A DNA stretch of 64,000 bases from Talinum fruticosum (GCA_021018815.1 JAITYX010000045.1:3534001-3598000), one strand, 5' to 3'. Positions 45,965 through 58,239 are shown, counted from the first letter of the stretch. The notes: generated from the letters alone by a model not told the origin. A program made the numbers and translations.

Positions 45965-46260
45965 TACCCGAAACCATCCCCGAAATCTACCTGAGGTGAC
46001 ATTGACCCAACTCGAACCGAAATAACCCAACTTAACTTCACCCGAAGTTGACCCGATACTGAAATTAACCCCGAGCCAACCCAAACTTGAGTAGAACGAG
46101 ATTGACCCGAAGTTAAACCGAACCGAAGTTGACCCGAACTCAAACCGAATTTGACCCAAACGAGATTGACCCTAAGTTGACCCAAACGAAACCGAACCCC
46201 GACTTGAACGAGATTGATCCCGAAATTGATCCGAACCGAACTTAAACCGAACTAAATGAC
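45965..46260. repeat. Degenerate CCGAA/GACC-type minisatellite, block 2
   Basis: Units of the type GTTGACCCGAACTTAAACCGAA recur about a dozen times with changes. The block follows block 1 after about 165 bp of unrelated sequence. This kind of (CCGAA)-related array is known as a low-complexity repeat in plant genomes. Confidence 0.8.
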
Positions 46261-46774
46261 CTGATTGCCTTATCTAGATTTGAGCGAGTTTGTTGGCTAT
46301 CAAGGAGGCATCGGTTGAGTCCTAAACAACAAAATTAAAGTGTCTTAAGCAATAGAATTAAGCAAACTGGACATTTACAACTAAATCTACGATAGGTGCT
46401 CTTTAGGCATGATCGAGTCAAAAATCTAAAACTCATTCACAAAAATAAATTATGGGGATTGAACATAGACTTATTAAGAAGTCCGACAAAGTAAGACTCG
46501 TCCCATAACTCATCCTATAATATCCTCAATTAGTACGCCCAAAATAGTGTGAATATTAGAGTTGAAATGTGAAACAAGGCATAAGTGGAGGTAGTCCTCT
46601 GTCACCCTTGACATTGATCACCTCCTTTAACGTTTGGGTCACCTTAATACGTATTACATTGTCAATTATCTAGTTGGGAATTAAAAATATTCAAAAATAT
46701 ATTCTTACTTATAAAAAAATATTCTAAAAGTATACTCGACATAGTATAATAATTTCTGTATTTCCTTCATGTGT

Positions 46775-47480
46775 TTAGCATCTGGTAGACTCGATTTGAG
46801 CTGTGTAGTTACTGTTCCAACATGATCTAACTTGTTCCGATCTGAAGATCCGGTCTGATGAATTCTCTAGATCGATAAGAATTAGGGCCATCGTGGCTGT
46901 TTTTCTAGCTGGTTTTGATGGGAAAGATGTGATTTTCATCTTTGTCGCACTCATTCTACCAATTTCAAGATTGGTATGCACATATTTGCTTCACCCAAGA
47001 GTCAATTTGTTAGCCCTTCAACTTGGATGCCATTTCTGCTCTCAATCTTCGTTGCTTTTGCGATTCACCTAGTCTCTTCGTTGAGAATCGGGATCTCGCT
47101 CTCGACCAATACTTGCTGTGCCTCCAGAGCCCTCTACTTCCGTTGTACCTCGATCTACACCCACTTGTTCCATGCTGGTTATGATGTCAATTTTTGGGTT
47201 GATTTGGTGTCCACAAAGTTCCCCTTCTACTCTTCCGAGTAAGGAGATGGTGAACGACACCCATGGCTGGCCGGTTTATCTCTTCGTCGATTTCACGACT
47301 CGCTACGGTCGAGAGACTTGGCGGATTCATATGATTCAAGATTGGTTCCCATCCGAGTTTCTTTTGCTTTGATTTTGATCGGTTGGCGTCACTCCAAGTA
47401 TGTTTCGAGCTATGTCTTCCCTTTTCTTTTCCACTTTTCCCTCCCCGCTTATTGCTTTTGGAGATGGACTTGGCCATGTT
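46775..47480 (-). pseudogene. Possible LINE ORF1-like fragment, reverse strand
   Basis: On the minus strand an ATG near 47477 begins a Lys/Ser-rich stretch (MAKSISKSNKRGGKSGKEKG) that stays open to about 47187 with PPSLSTVASREIDEEINRPA. After that, other minus frames are needed, and stops appear. A later part (EIPILNEETR, then DSWVK, then 46981-46775) continues the coding impression. The style, a basic leader followed by a charged linker before a tryptophan-lysine segment, is like the start of plant L1 ORF1. No zinc knuckle or DUF4283 core is recognised. The opposite-strand reading is hydrophobic and less convincing. Confidence 0.35.
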
Positions 47481-49060
47481 TTTACGGTATGATACTACTT
47501 CAATTCTGAATTTTATCATTTTCGGTTCTATTAATATTCGACTTTGGGTTACCTGTTATAGCCTGGATGACTTTCTTTACGTGAGTCCGGTTATTTCGGA
47601 TTATCGGTGCTTTTCCTCTTCGATTTGTTATGTTAAATCCATGTATGGGGTCGTTGTTAATCGGATCCGGAAGGCTTATGTGATGTTTTTGTTGGATGTA
47701 CTTGTGCTACTTCTTTGGTTGCCGATTATTATTGACTTGTATTTTACGGGCGAGAGGACTTTCAAGCTCACCTGAAAGTCCCAAGGCTCCTTGTCCGACC
47801 GCCCTTATTAGGGCTCGTATATTGCTCTGCAAGTGGATTGTCTAATGCTTGTTTTGATCTTCTTTGGATTTGGCTAGTGTCCATTGGCTTAATTGACAAG
47901 ATTAGGGAAATGATCCAGCTCGTCCGGTTACCTAGTAGTGGGGATGGAACTTTTTCTTTGTTTATGCTTGCTAGGATCAAAAGCTTTGGATTGGCGGGCT
48001 AGTTTTTGAGAGACAAGCTTGATTTTACTTGTCTTTACTTGGAATGAGTTTTACTTGGCTCTTTAGTTGGAGTTCACCTGGTTTGCTTGGTTCCGGGTTT
48101 GTTCCTTTTGGTTTATTTGGCGAGTCTGTTTGTATTTGGGCTTTACGGGACTTCTTTTTGTTCGAGCACACCCTGTTTTCGTGGTGTTGCGTGAGGTTTT
48201 TGTATACTTGTGTGCCACGGCTTGCGCTTATTGTCCTGGTGCGGTGGTTTCTCCTGATGAGCATAGTGATTTTATTGATTGTGTGGTTTGTGGTTAGCTA
48301 CTTGGAATGGTCCCTGTGCTTACTTCTTTTACGATATGGTCTTTTTAAGTGCCATTTCTCAACATTTCACAGCTCCTATGATGAACTTCCCTTTTCCTTA
48401 AGATTGGGTTTAGACAACATATTCTCTGGCAGTTTTTGTTCGATGTGCCTATTAATACTATGGTGGATTTGAGGTTTCTCTGTGTTGCCCCCTTTTTGGT
48501 TTGGAAGCCGGCTACCGCCTTACCGCCTAGTATGTTGAATGTCTATGATGAGATAATCTATCTTTCTAAGACTATTCTTTTCATGACTTTTCTCTTTGCC
48601 TGTTGGACGATTTTTGTTGGCTTCGTAGGTTCTTTTCTTTTAGTTATTGAGGTGTTTTCTAGTTTTGAGAAGGTTTTTTTAGTTACGATCAATTGTTTTT
48701 GTTTTCTTTGTTGGATTTGGGGTCCATGGCGTACCTTGAGAGGATGGAGCGACATCATTCGGAAGCACAACGACTCTTCCTAGGGATGGAGCTACTTGAT
48801 TTTTATTATTATGGTTATTTTTGTTTTTGTTATCTTGGTGAACTATATGTATCACTCTTATACTATTTGTTTCGCTTATATACATTGGGCGAGAGGAATC
48901 CTAGTTTATACTCGAATTCCCAAGGCTCTGCTATGGCCAACCCTTCTAGGGTTCGAATCTTGCTTTGTAAGCTGAAATTGCTTACTTGCTGCATGGTTGC
49001 TTTTGACTGGTTTTTTACCCGCCACTTGTCTCTATATTGGGAACAGTAGAATGCCAACGA
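47481..49060. other. Region upstream of LINE ORF2, GT-rich on the plus strand
   Basis: Long hydrophobic frames on the plus strand (47383-47775, 48029-48472) and Lys-rich frames on the minus strand (48025-48264, 48558-48770) show no domain. Two related segments, near 47745-47850 (GGCGAGAGGACTTTCAAGCT) and 48887-48985 (GGCGAGAGGAATCCTAGTTT), share about 100 bp of similar order, including CCCAAGGCTC and CCCTT-TAGGG. It may be LINE 5' untranslated DNA built from related modules. Confidence 0.45.
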
Positions 49061-49067
49061 TTTACTT

Positions 49068-52000
49068 ATGAAAATTGTTACGTGGAATGTACAGAGTGCT
49101 AAAAGCACCAAGTTAAACACGAAGTTCGATTCTCAATTAGAAAGTAAGACCTGATATTTTATTTTTAATCGAAACTATGACTAATGAAGAAAACACAAAG
49201 AAAATCATATCCTCCTTGGGGTTCGATCATTTTGATTATGTTCTACCTCACAATCATTGTGGGGGTATGTGGGTTCTCTGGAATAATTGTAATATTTCAG
49301 CCAATATGATTAGTAAAGACAAGAGATTTATTCACTTATATGTACTTTATAAGAGCATACAAAAAGAATGTATTTTTACAGGGATTTATGGGTCATCTCA
49401 AGCCATTGACAAGTCAGTTTTTGGAATCGATTACAGGAAATAAATTGCCTAATTAATTTACCTTGGTGTATTATTGGGGATTTCAATGAAATGGAGTGTT
49501 TAAATGAAAAGGTGGGAGGTGTTAAACTATCTCTCAACAATGTACAACGCATGAGGAATTTTCTTTCTAACATTCGGGGTGAATTCATCCCTACTTTTGG
49601 CGAGAATATTAACCTGGAAAAAATATTTGAAAGGACATCTTATCTATGAAAGATTAGATAGAGCTATTGTGTGCTCGATTGGCGGAATATGTACCCCAAT
49701 TGCTCCGTCTCTCATGGGCCATTCTTGTGTTCATATCATAGCTACATTATATTGGATTATAATCCTATTGCCTAACAACATTCTTATCAAAAATTTAGAT
49801 TTCAGAATCATTGGTCGACTTACTCGGAAGTCAATAAAATTGTCAAACAACAATGGAATGGGCAAGCTGCGAGGGACGCTTATGTACAAAGTTGTTAGTA
49901 AACTCAAGAATGTTAAATCTAAGCTTAAGCTATAGGCCTCCAAAGTCTATAGTAACTACTCTCACAAAGTAGAAAGGAATTCAAATCTCTTACAGATTGT
50001 GGAAGATAAAATCTTGTCTCGACCCTTGTAATCATAGATTATTACATTGGCAAGCCCACTTAATTAAACAAAGGGAACGACTTCGTTGTTTAATCGAAAT
50101 ATTGGGGAAAGTATTTTCATAAAGAATGGTTGACTAAGGGTGACAGAAACTCTAATTTCTTTCATCGTAGATGTTCTTTCCGGAAGAAAAAATGAATATA
50201 ATTAGAATTAAAGATGAGTCCGGAGGATGATCCATGATAAAGAGGATATTCAACGGAAATTTGTAACGGACTTTACTCAAAGATTTAAATCTCAACGGGG
50301 TACTAATAGAACACGGATGTGCACGAATCCGCCGATCCGGCTTACCAATGATGATAATAACCAGCTCATCCTTCGAATTTCTCCTCGCTGAGGTCAAGAC
50401 TCGTTGTTTTCAAATGAACCCGACTAAAGCTCCAGGGCTCGACGACTTTGGCGCTGGGTTCTTCCAACAGACATTGGGATGTTATTGGTAATGACATTAT
50501 TGCGTGCATTATGTATTTTTTAATAATGAAAAGTTATTAAAAGAGGTTAATTATACCTTTATTGCATTAATACCGAAAGTTACAAGCCCTTCGCTTACTT
50601 CGCACTTTAGACCAATCGGTTTGTGCAATGGTCTTTACAAGATTATTTCGAAAATTCTAGTCAATAGGATAATGCCTATTCTACAAAGGATTGTCAGCCC
50701 CTACCAGAGTGCCTTCGTGCCTAATAGGGACATCCATGATAATATTCTTTTGGCACATGAAGTCATTAACAAATTTGGGAATATTAAAAGGAAACAAGCT
50801 TATATTGGACTGAAATTGGATATGAAGAAAGCTTATGATAGAATTGAATAGGATTTTATCTTTGCTTGTCTCAAGGATTTGGGTTTCCATTCGGTTTGGA
50901 TTAACTGGATACATGAATGTATTACATCGGTTGCATATTCAATTCTCATCAACGATGAGTCTTGTGGTTTTTTCCGTCCATCTAGAGGACCGAGGCAAGG
51001 TGATCCCTGTCGCCATACTTGTTCATATTGTGTATGGATGTTTTGGCGTATAGGCTTCACTTTGCTGCCTCGAACCCTAAATCGGGGATTGGGATTAAAA
51101 TTTGTCCGAAAGCACAAAAATCCCTTGCTTGTCTGTTTGCGGATGATAGCCTCTTGTTTTGTAAGGCCAATTATGAAACATGCCTTAGGCTCCATAATAT
51201 TTTGAATGATTTCTGCAGTCGATCCGCCAACTTATTAGTTTTCATAAGTCGGCGATTATTTTTCCAGAAACTCTACGACTACCGATAGGAATATGGTTGT
51301 CTCCGTGTTTAATATTCCGCATTCGGATTCTTTGGGAAAATACTTAGGTTGTCCTGTTTTCAAAGGTAGAGCCAACACCTCTATTTTTGCGGATCTTTTA
51401 ACAAAAGCGGACAGCAAATTACAAAGCTGGAAAGCCAATTCGCTCTCTAAAGCAGGTAGGGTGGTACTTATACGGTCTAATCTGGAATCCCTACTCACTC
51501 ACATGATGCAGAGTTTTAAACTACCAAAAAGCATGTCTAACTCTTTGGATAAAATTAATCGAGATTTTTTTGGAAAAAATCTCATGATGCCACTGGGATA
51601 CCAATGGTAGCTTGGGATAAAATTTGTACTCCCAAGAAATTGGGGGTTTGGGCCTTAGGAAAATTGAGGCGATTAACCAAGCCTTTCTTTATAAACTTAT
51701 TTGGAAATACTTATACGAAGACAATAATTTATGGGGGTCAATTATGAGAACTAAGTATCCTCTATCGGAGGATTTTTCTCAAGGAAAATAAAAATTTCGG
51801 ATTCTTGGGCTTGGAAATGTTTGCTTAAAGAACGTGATCTTTTTAAAAGGGCTTAAGATGGAAAACAGGCAATGGCAAAACTATGAAATTCTGGTATGAT
51901 TTATGGTGTGGTAATTTTAAGTTAGTGGATTATTATGACAATAATATTCCAAATATCCCCTCTTTGGATGCCACAATGACGTAATTTTATAACTCTAGAT

Positions 52001-53243
52001 AAATAGTGGGATCCGATACGTCTAAATTCTTTTCTTGCAACCGATGTTTGTCAAGTTATCAAGACTATCCCTCTCCCTTTTCATGACATTGAGGATTCCG
52101 TTTGTTGGGGTTTGTCTAACAGCGGAAAGTTTAGTACTAAGTCCGCCACTTGGAATGCCCATAATATTCCCACTACTTCACCATCGTGGGATTTTGCATG
52201 GATTTGGAGAATGGATTTGATGCCTAAATTAAAGTTATTTATGTGGCAAATTGGTCACAATGCGTTATCAACAAGGGATAACCTAGTTAAAAGAAGGTTG
52301 AACATTGACACTCTTTGTCCACTTTGTCAAGACCATTATGAGTCAATCGAACATTTTTTCTCACAATGCACTTGTGTCATGGACACTTGGGATACAGACT
52401 TTTCGACATAAGTGGCTAGAGGTGAATCTAAGCCGGTTGCGAGAATCCCTCTCCGAATCATATTATCTCGCATACTCAAAAGGCTGAAAAAACCATCTTA
52501 GATGACCCATTTCATTCATTTGTTATGGAGTATTTGGAAAAGTAGAAATGACAAACTCTTCAATAATGGAACTTTCAATTCCATTGCCACAATCCTTCGA
52601 GCCAAAACATCTTGGGCTGAATAGCCATCTAGGAGCAAGCTGGATCAATATTTCAACCCATCCTCACCTTCTCCCTCACTACGTGCCAACACTTCTAACC
52701 ATCTGATTTGTTGGCACAAACCACCCGGAGGATATATCAAAGTCAACTTTGACGATTCAAGGTCTTCTTCAGCGGCGGCGGGAGGCTTCGTCATCGAAAT
52801 TGGGATGGCAGGTTTCTCCAAGCAGGAGCTACAAGTTTGGGGTCATCCTCGGTTCTTTTAGCAGAGGCTACTCGTCATGAGAAATGGTGTCAAAGCGGTT
52901 GTTCAAGCGGGATTTCGTTCTATCATTTTGGAAGGAGATAACCTAACGGTCATTAAAGCAATTAAAGGAGAAATCTAGGTTCCTTGGGAAATCCAAATGT
53001 TGGTTCAAGATACTCATCGTTTCTTTTGAATGTGAAATTAAGTTTTTATTCATCACACATTTAGAGAAGGGAATCGAGCTACTGACTCGGGTAGCCAAGT
53101 TTGGTCAATGTATTTTTTCTACTTTAGTTTGGTTTTCTATCCCCTCTTCTTCTTTTCTCTCCATTTTAATGGAGGACAACTTAGATAGAACCCTTGCGAG
53201 AAGGGCTACCTATTAGTTGTTATACTTACCCATTCAAAAAAAA
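49068..53243 (+). pseudogene. LINE (L1-type) ORF2 with endonuclease, RT, zinc-finger and RNase H
   Basis: This is a non-LTR retrotransposon polyprotein that nicks target DNA and copies its RNA in place. The endonuclease starts at ATG 49068 (KIVTWNVQSAKSTKL) and continues in other frames (ISSLGFDHFDYVLPHNHCGG). RT includes LIPKVTSPSLTSHFRPIGLC, LDMKKAYDRIE followed by a TAG at 50849-50851, and CLFADDSLLF with FADD at 51136-51147. The zf-RVT region (52112-52411) has LKLFMWQIGHNALSTRDNL and CPLCQDHYESIEHFF. An RNase H-like end (about 52730-53030) has VNFDDSRSS and ILEGDNLTVIKAI. The copy ends in a poly-A run at 53236-53244. Many frameshifts and stops mark it as dead. Confidence 0.9.
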
Positions 53244-53254
53244 ATGTCAATTTT

Positions 53255-55570
53255 AGTTTTTTTTAATCAAAACGCCCTTATGTTTATGATGATATTTTCA
53301 TCTAATTACATAATACCATATAAATAAAAATTGATGTGCAGAAACTTATACAGGTAGTATTTGAACCTAAATTTTTTTTTAGTAAGAAGATAAACTTCAT
53401 TATTATACCATTTCCATTCACACTAAAAGCATCAAGCATTAGAGTCACCTGTTAGGAAAAGTTCTTTAAATACTTCACCTTAGTTCTCTATACAATAATT
53501 TTTATATTTTCTATTTGATGACTAATAAGTCATTCTATTATTGTTAACTATGTCCTTTACCATCCGGCTTGATACAGCTGCGTCAGGTTGCCTCCCTTGA
53601 ATGAGTTTCTCATTTCTATCTTATCAAATTTTGGTAATGTATGGCAGCAACTACTCAAAACAGTAATATTTTTCTAAACCCAGATTTTGGACAACAACTC
53701 AAGTTGAGCTTTGTTTGACCTTTGCACCCAAATAAAAACACATATTAAAAAAATTTACAAGTTTTGTCAATGAAAAAAAAAAAATAGTATTGCGTATTCT
53801 TACTTCAATTTTGTTTTACAACTTAACATAGAAGTGCAAGTACACTTTGATATATGCATTTTGATCTTTTCAACAAAAAGAAAGATTAGTAAAACTATAA
53901 GCTGAAAAAAATTTGATGTAGAGGGCAACATCTTTTAACCTAAGATTTGGGATACTTTGGAACAAATTTTTTTGATAAGGGGGTATTGGACATAATTATG
54001 TAATATCCTGTCGAAAAATATGACGGTAATATTCCTAACTTTGAACTTGGATGATCATGCATCGTATTATTTGACTATTTATTGTTTTTAATCCAAGATG
54101 AGTTTGAAGGTGTTTTAAATTTGTATAATTCAATAGTTTTATAATGATATGTAATTGTATATGCTTAAAATTGAAGACATTTTAAGTAATACAGATCGCG
54201 CATGTTTATTATGTGCTTATATTGTCGAGTCAATACATTTTCAAACTTGGTCTTGATACAACAACTTTTATTATATGTCAAGCTTGCACTGCCTATGGGG
54301 AGACATGCAGGTAGTACAACATTTGACGTGTCTCTACCAATAGAGAAACTGATTTCATAATACCCAAACTTGGTCAATGTACATAAACAATAAATGGAGT
54401 GATAGTATAGTGCATGAACATCCAAGTGCCCCCAAGTATAATATATTATCATTCAAAAATCCTTTTAATAATGATAAAACTTTGTTAAGTGTGACAAATT
54501 ATAGTTTTATGTGAATTTCAATTTTGATATAGTATTTTACTTCATTAGTATCCAATTCTTATATGTTAGTAGTTAAAGTACTAAGTATGGTATTTAAAAT
54601 ATTTTTTTAAATAATACATGTATAAATCCCTAAAAAAATTATGTTTAAATAATTTTTATGTGCATAATACTTTACTCAACTATCAAGCTTGATGGTTGAG
54701 ACACGAGACTATAGTCTAACTTTCGATTACCATCAAGTGTACAAAACCCTCAAATGAGAAGAATGCTAAATACTCTTCCACTAAGCCACTTGTTTGAAAA
54801 CAAACCCCTCCCCTCCAACCCCCCAACAAAAAAATCCAATTCTTCCAATTACCATAGAAATACTGAAACCCAAACCCATGAACTAAACGTAGCAAGTACA
54901 AATGAGGCATCGAAATAAATGCTGAAATTTCAGGGTTAAGCATTAAAATGGACAACTATACATGTAGCAAATCAGAGCGTTCATACAAATAAATACACCC
55001 ACATTCATATGTGTATGTAGGGGCGGCCGACTTTAAGTTTATAATATGCTTTTATTTCTTCTGGTCCTTTTCTCACCAAATCCATGCAACCTTAGTTTAG
55101 TATATAGGGTCCATTCATATTAATTCATTGTTTAAATGTTCATTTTACTCTCTTCGCTTCATCTGTGTTGTCTAGGTCTCCAAATATATGAAACTAAATA
55201 ACCCGTCAATTTAGTTATTAATAGTGTAGGGATTATCATTCATAATAATAAACTTTTCTTAACCATTACACACGTTTGATTATTGTTGAGTATCGAAATT
55301 TCGATAAATAAAAGTTAATTACGAAAAATTAAATTTTGACAATGTATTTAACAATATATATGGGACAGAGTATTATAATTCATTCAAAGGAGGGAAATAA
55401 AACAAAGGATTTTTACAACTTGCAAGATCGAGATCAACTATTGAGGCTAGTTTACCTTACTAGTATTACATAAGCTAACTTATTACTTTTTGAATACCGC
55501 AAAGTCACATATAGTAAAGGAATTATTAGACTAGTAAAGTCTAGGCATCGTCATCTAGAGATGACTAATT
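53255..55570. other. AT-rich DNA downstream of the MYB gene, no gene seen
   Basis: Frames at 54165-54452 and 54716-54955 have no recognisable features. The stretch near 55380-55576 directly follows the MYB stop codon and would hold its 3' untranslated region; no certain poly-A signal was fixed. Confidence 0.5.
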
Positions 55571-55576
55571 TTCAAG

Positions 55577-57129
55577 TTAAAAAATGGGTGGAAGTTGCAA
55601 AATCTCCTCTACAACTTGACGAGAAGAAGTGGTCTCATCTAAGAGCCATTTCTCTAGAAATGTCAATGGAGGATTAGTCTCTTCATCAATATCAACCATA
55701 TCATGATCATGGCCAACCTTTTCACCGTAATCACTGTTCTCCTCCATCGAATCGCAAGTTGTAGTGGTAGTGGTGTTGGTGGCATGAATGTTGCTGTCGT
55801 TGTTAAGGTTATCAAAGGACAAAATTGACTCCAGCTTATTCTCTTCTTTTGAGATCATCCTAATTGCTCGAAAACCAGCATCACCTTCACTCTTAATAGT
55901 GTTAATAACATTGTCATTGTCATTGTTGTTGTTCATTGTAACCTTGGCCTTGGACATGAGGGCACCCTTCATCCAATTCTCGAGGAGCCTAGAGATATTC
56001 TCGGTGCTAGAAGCATAGCACATTGATGGCGGTGGCGGTGGTTGTGTTAGGTCATCAAGAATGCATGCTTTCTTGAACGACAGATGACCTTCAAGAGAAC
56101 TATGATGCTCATTTTCAATGGCTTGGTTAGCGCTTGATGATGAAGATAATGTGGAATTTTGTGGCTCTTGTTGGAAAGCAGTTTGGAACCTCTTTAGTTT
56201 CTTCTTTAAATGAGTGTTCCAGTAGTTCTTGATGTCGTTATCTGTCCTTTGAGGAAGATACGAAGCTATTGCTGCCCATCTAAAGCGATAAGAAAGGTAG
56301 AAAAATAACATTATGAGAAAACAAACAAGAACATATTGCATTAAAGGGTCTCTTAAGAATTTATATATCGATTAAAAAAATAGAATTTATATGGCAATTA
56401 TCACCTTTTGGATTTTTTTATACGTGTTTGTATTATATAATGTAAGTTTAGAAATTTTTTTCCCGATACATTCTTCCTCATGGTGCTAGACCCTCCTTCG
56501 AATTCCTTTCTTCCAATATATAGTTTTATGATTAAAAAGGCAAAACTAAGGAGCAATCTTATTGTGGATTTCCTATCGCAAGGTATAGTGTTCCTAAACG
56601 CCGTTGCCGCCGCTAAATTGAGTCTCTTGCATTTGTTCTTAGAGCTGGGAAAAAATTAGAGAGAAGGGAAAGTTTAGTACTTGTTACCCAATAACGCCTG
56701 CAAATGGATGATCATGCCTTCTTCATGTGGAGTAAAATTGCCACGCTTAATTCCTGGTCTAAGATAATTTGTCCATCTTAATCTACAACTTTTGCTACAT
56801 CGTAGTAGACCTTCGAAAATTATAACATTAAAATTATTATAGCAAAATAAATAAAAAGACGATCCAATTGTAGCGATTTAATCTACAAAAGTATAAAGGA
56901 AGCTATATAATATGAATAGTATCACAATCTATGATAAGTAAATCTTGCGATAACATATAATCGTTGGAATATTGATATTAATTAATTTGTACGTACCAGT
57001 ATTAGTTGGCACTGATCTCCAGTTTCCAGGACCATGGTCTTGGATGTAAGAGACAAGGATGATATCCTCTTCAGGAGTCCAAGGGCCTTTCTTGATGCCA
57101 TCTTTATCACAACATGGAGGTCTTCCCAT
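55577..57129 (-). CDS. MYB60: R2R3-MYB transcription factor, MYB60-like
   Basis: Three exons on the minus strand: 57129-56997 (133 bp), 56810-56681 (130 bp) and 56279-55577 (703 bp). Introns begin GTACGT and GTACTA and end GAAG and TTAG. The spliced length is 966 bp, 321 residues plus stop, in frame. The 130 bp middle exon is the standard size for R2R3-MYB genes. Residues 1-115 form the R2 and R3 repeats ([20 protein letters not shown] at the start; [20 protein letters not shown] and [14 protein letters not shown] near the end). The C-terminal part has [16 protein letters not shown] and [13 protein letters not shown], characteristic of MYB60-type subgroup 1 proteins, plus Asn/Asp-rich linkers. 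MYB60 is known as a guard-cell factor in stomatal opening and drought response; that role is inferred here. Related MYB30/31/94/96 proteins are the main alternatives. Confidence 0.93.
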
Positions 57130-57195
57130 GGCTTATTCTTCCCCCTCGTTCTCTCTAGCTATCTTATTCTGTGGAGTGGTAGCTAAGGCCAACCC

Positions 57196-57388
57196 CTTTC
57201 ACAAAATAATGATAAGATGAGGCAATTGATTATATACAAGGTGGCTTAAAAGAGTGGGCATGCAACTTTAATTACCTATTTGATCTACCCTTCCTGACTA
57301 CCCTTGGCGTTTGCTAACTTTACATTAAATATGGGTGGTCAATTAAGGGCAACCCAGAGTCAAAAGGGAGGTTCATCAACTTTACTTT
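57196..57388 (-). promoter_or_regulatory. MYB promoter: TATA box and five AAAG (Dof) sites
   Basis: On the minus strand TGTATATAAT (57237-57228) stands about 100 bp before the start codon and is a likely TATA box. AAAG on that strand occurs at 57199-57196, 57269-57266, 57321-57318, 57383-57380 and 57388-57385, the last two as TTAAAGTAAAGTT. Clustered AAAG sites bound by Dof proteins are known to drive guard-cell expression of MYB60 genes, so the cluster agrees with the gene call. AAAG is common in AT-rich DNA, so function is not shown. Confidence 0.5.
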
Positions 57389-57450
57389 AAGCACAAGGGG
57401 CCACGTCCAATTTCTCTTCTGCAAGATAAAGTTTAAACTGAGAATATGTT

Positions 57451-57474
57451 GGGGAGGGGGGTGGGGGGTGGGGG
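57451..57474 (+). other. G-rich tract with G-quadruplex form
   Basis: GGGGAGGGGGGTGGGGGGTGGGGG in a 24 bp run, followed by a (TG)n stretch, about 320 bp upstream of the MYB start codon. Four runs of at least four G separated by one base or two are the classic quadruplex pattern. It lies on the non-template strand of the gene's upstream region. In an otherwise AT-rich setting this stands out. Confidence 0.8.
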
Positions 57475-57499
57475 TGTGTGTGTTCATCCAAGCATTTTT

Positions 57500-58210
57500 C
57501 ATGCTTAGTTTAAATGTTATTTAAGTTAGATGTGTACTTAGTAGATCTGACAAATTGAACCAAAATTTAATTTCAAACTAAGTACCTAAATTCATACTCT
57601 ACTCAACACTCTAAATAGCTAATTTGTAGTCAATTTAAAATTTTAATTGACTAAAATAAACTAAATAACTGATATTTTCCTTCCGTATAGAATAAAATTA
57701 TTGGCACAATAACTAATCGGCCCATAATCACCCTAAACTAAAAAGGATCCCACCTGGAATAGAAATCGAACCAAATCTCACTTACCTGAAAATGGTCTAA
57801 TATGAAATTCATCATCTCATTTGAAATAGAACCAAATCACTCTTTTGTCAATTGTAGTAATTAGTACCAAGTCGGTTTTACCATAGTGTAAAAAGTTGGG
57901 ATGTGTTGTGCGCTTGAGATTTGAGCTTAAACTTGGTATACTTATCCCTTTCCCCGGAGCTTTTAAGACCCACTTGATTTATCTTTGAGATAGGGCGTAG
58001 TTGGATAACCCACATTTACCATTGTAAAAAGAAAATTAATCTTGTAATTAGTAATTTATGATAGAATACAATATTCTAAGCATTTTTTATTCTCCAATGT
58101 CATTTTGATTAGACGCGCAAAATTAGTCTCCATTATCTATGGTTCTTGTCCACTAATTCAATATGAAACGCTTCAAAAGATTGGCTTACAAGTCTATTTA
58201 AATTTAGATA
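57500..58210. other. AT-rich intergenic DNA, no gene seen
   Basis: No coding region, element end or repeat was recognised in this stretch upstream of the MYB gene. Confidence 0.5.
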
Positions 58211-58213
58211 ATA

Positions 58214-58239
58214 CTAGTTTGGACTCGTGCTATGCACGG
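58214..58239 (-). mobile_element. Helitron-like 3' terminus, second copy
   Basis: On the minus strand, CCGTGCATAGCACGAG followed by CTAGT at 58217-58213. It is near-identical in layout to the end at 9311-9336: same hairpin start and same CTAG-T. One stem pair is weakened here. The element body would run to higher coordinates; a 5' TC end was not found. Confidence 0.5.

Noticed and set aside
47383..48472. Hydrophobic plus-strand frames that look like membrane proteins
   Set aside because: GT-rich base composition gives Leu/Phe/Val-rich translations; no start context, no conserved family, and the region adjoins a LINE.
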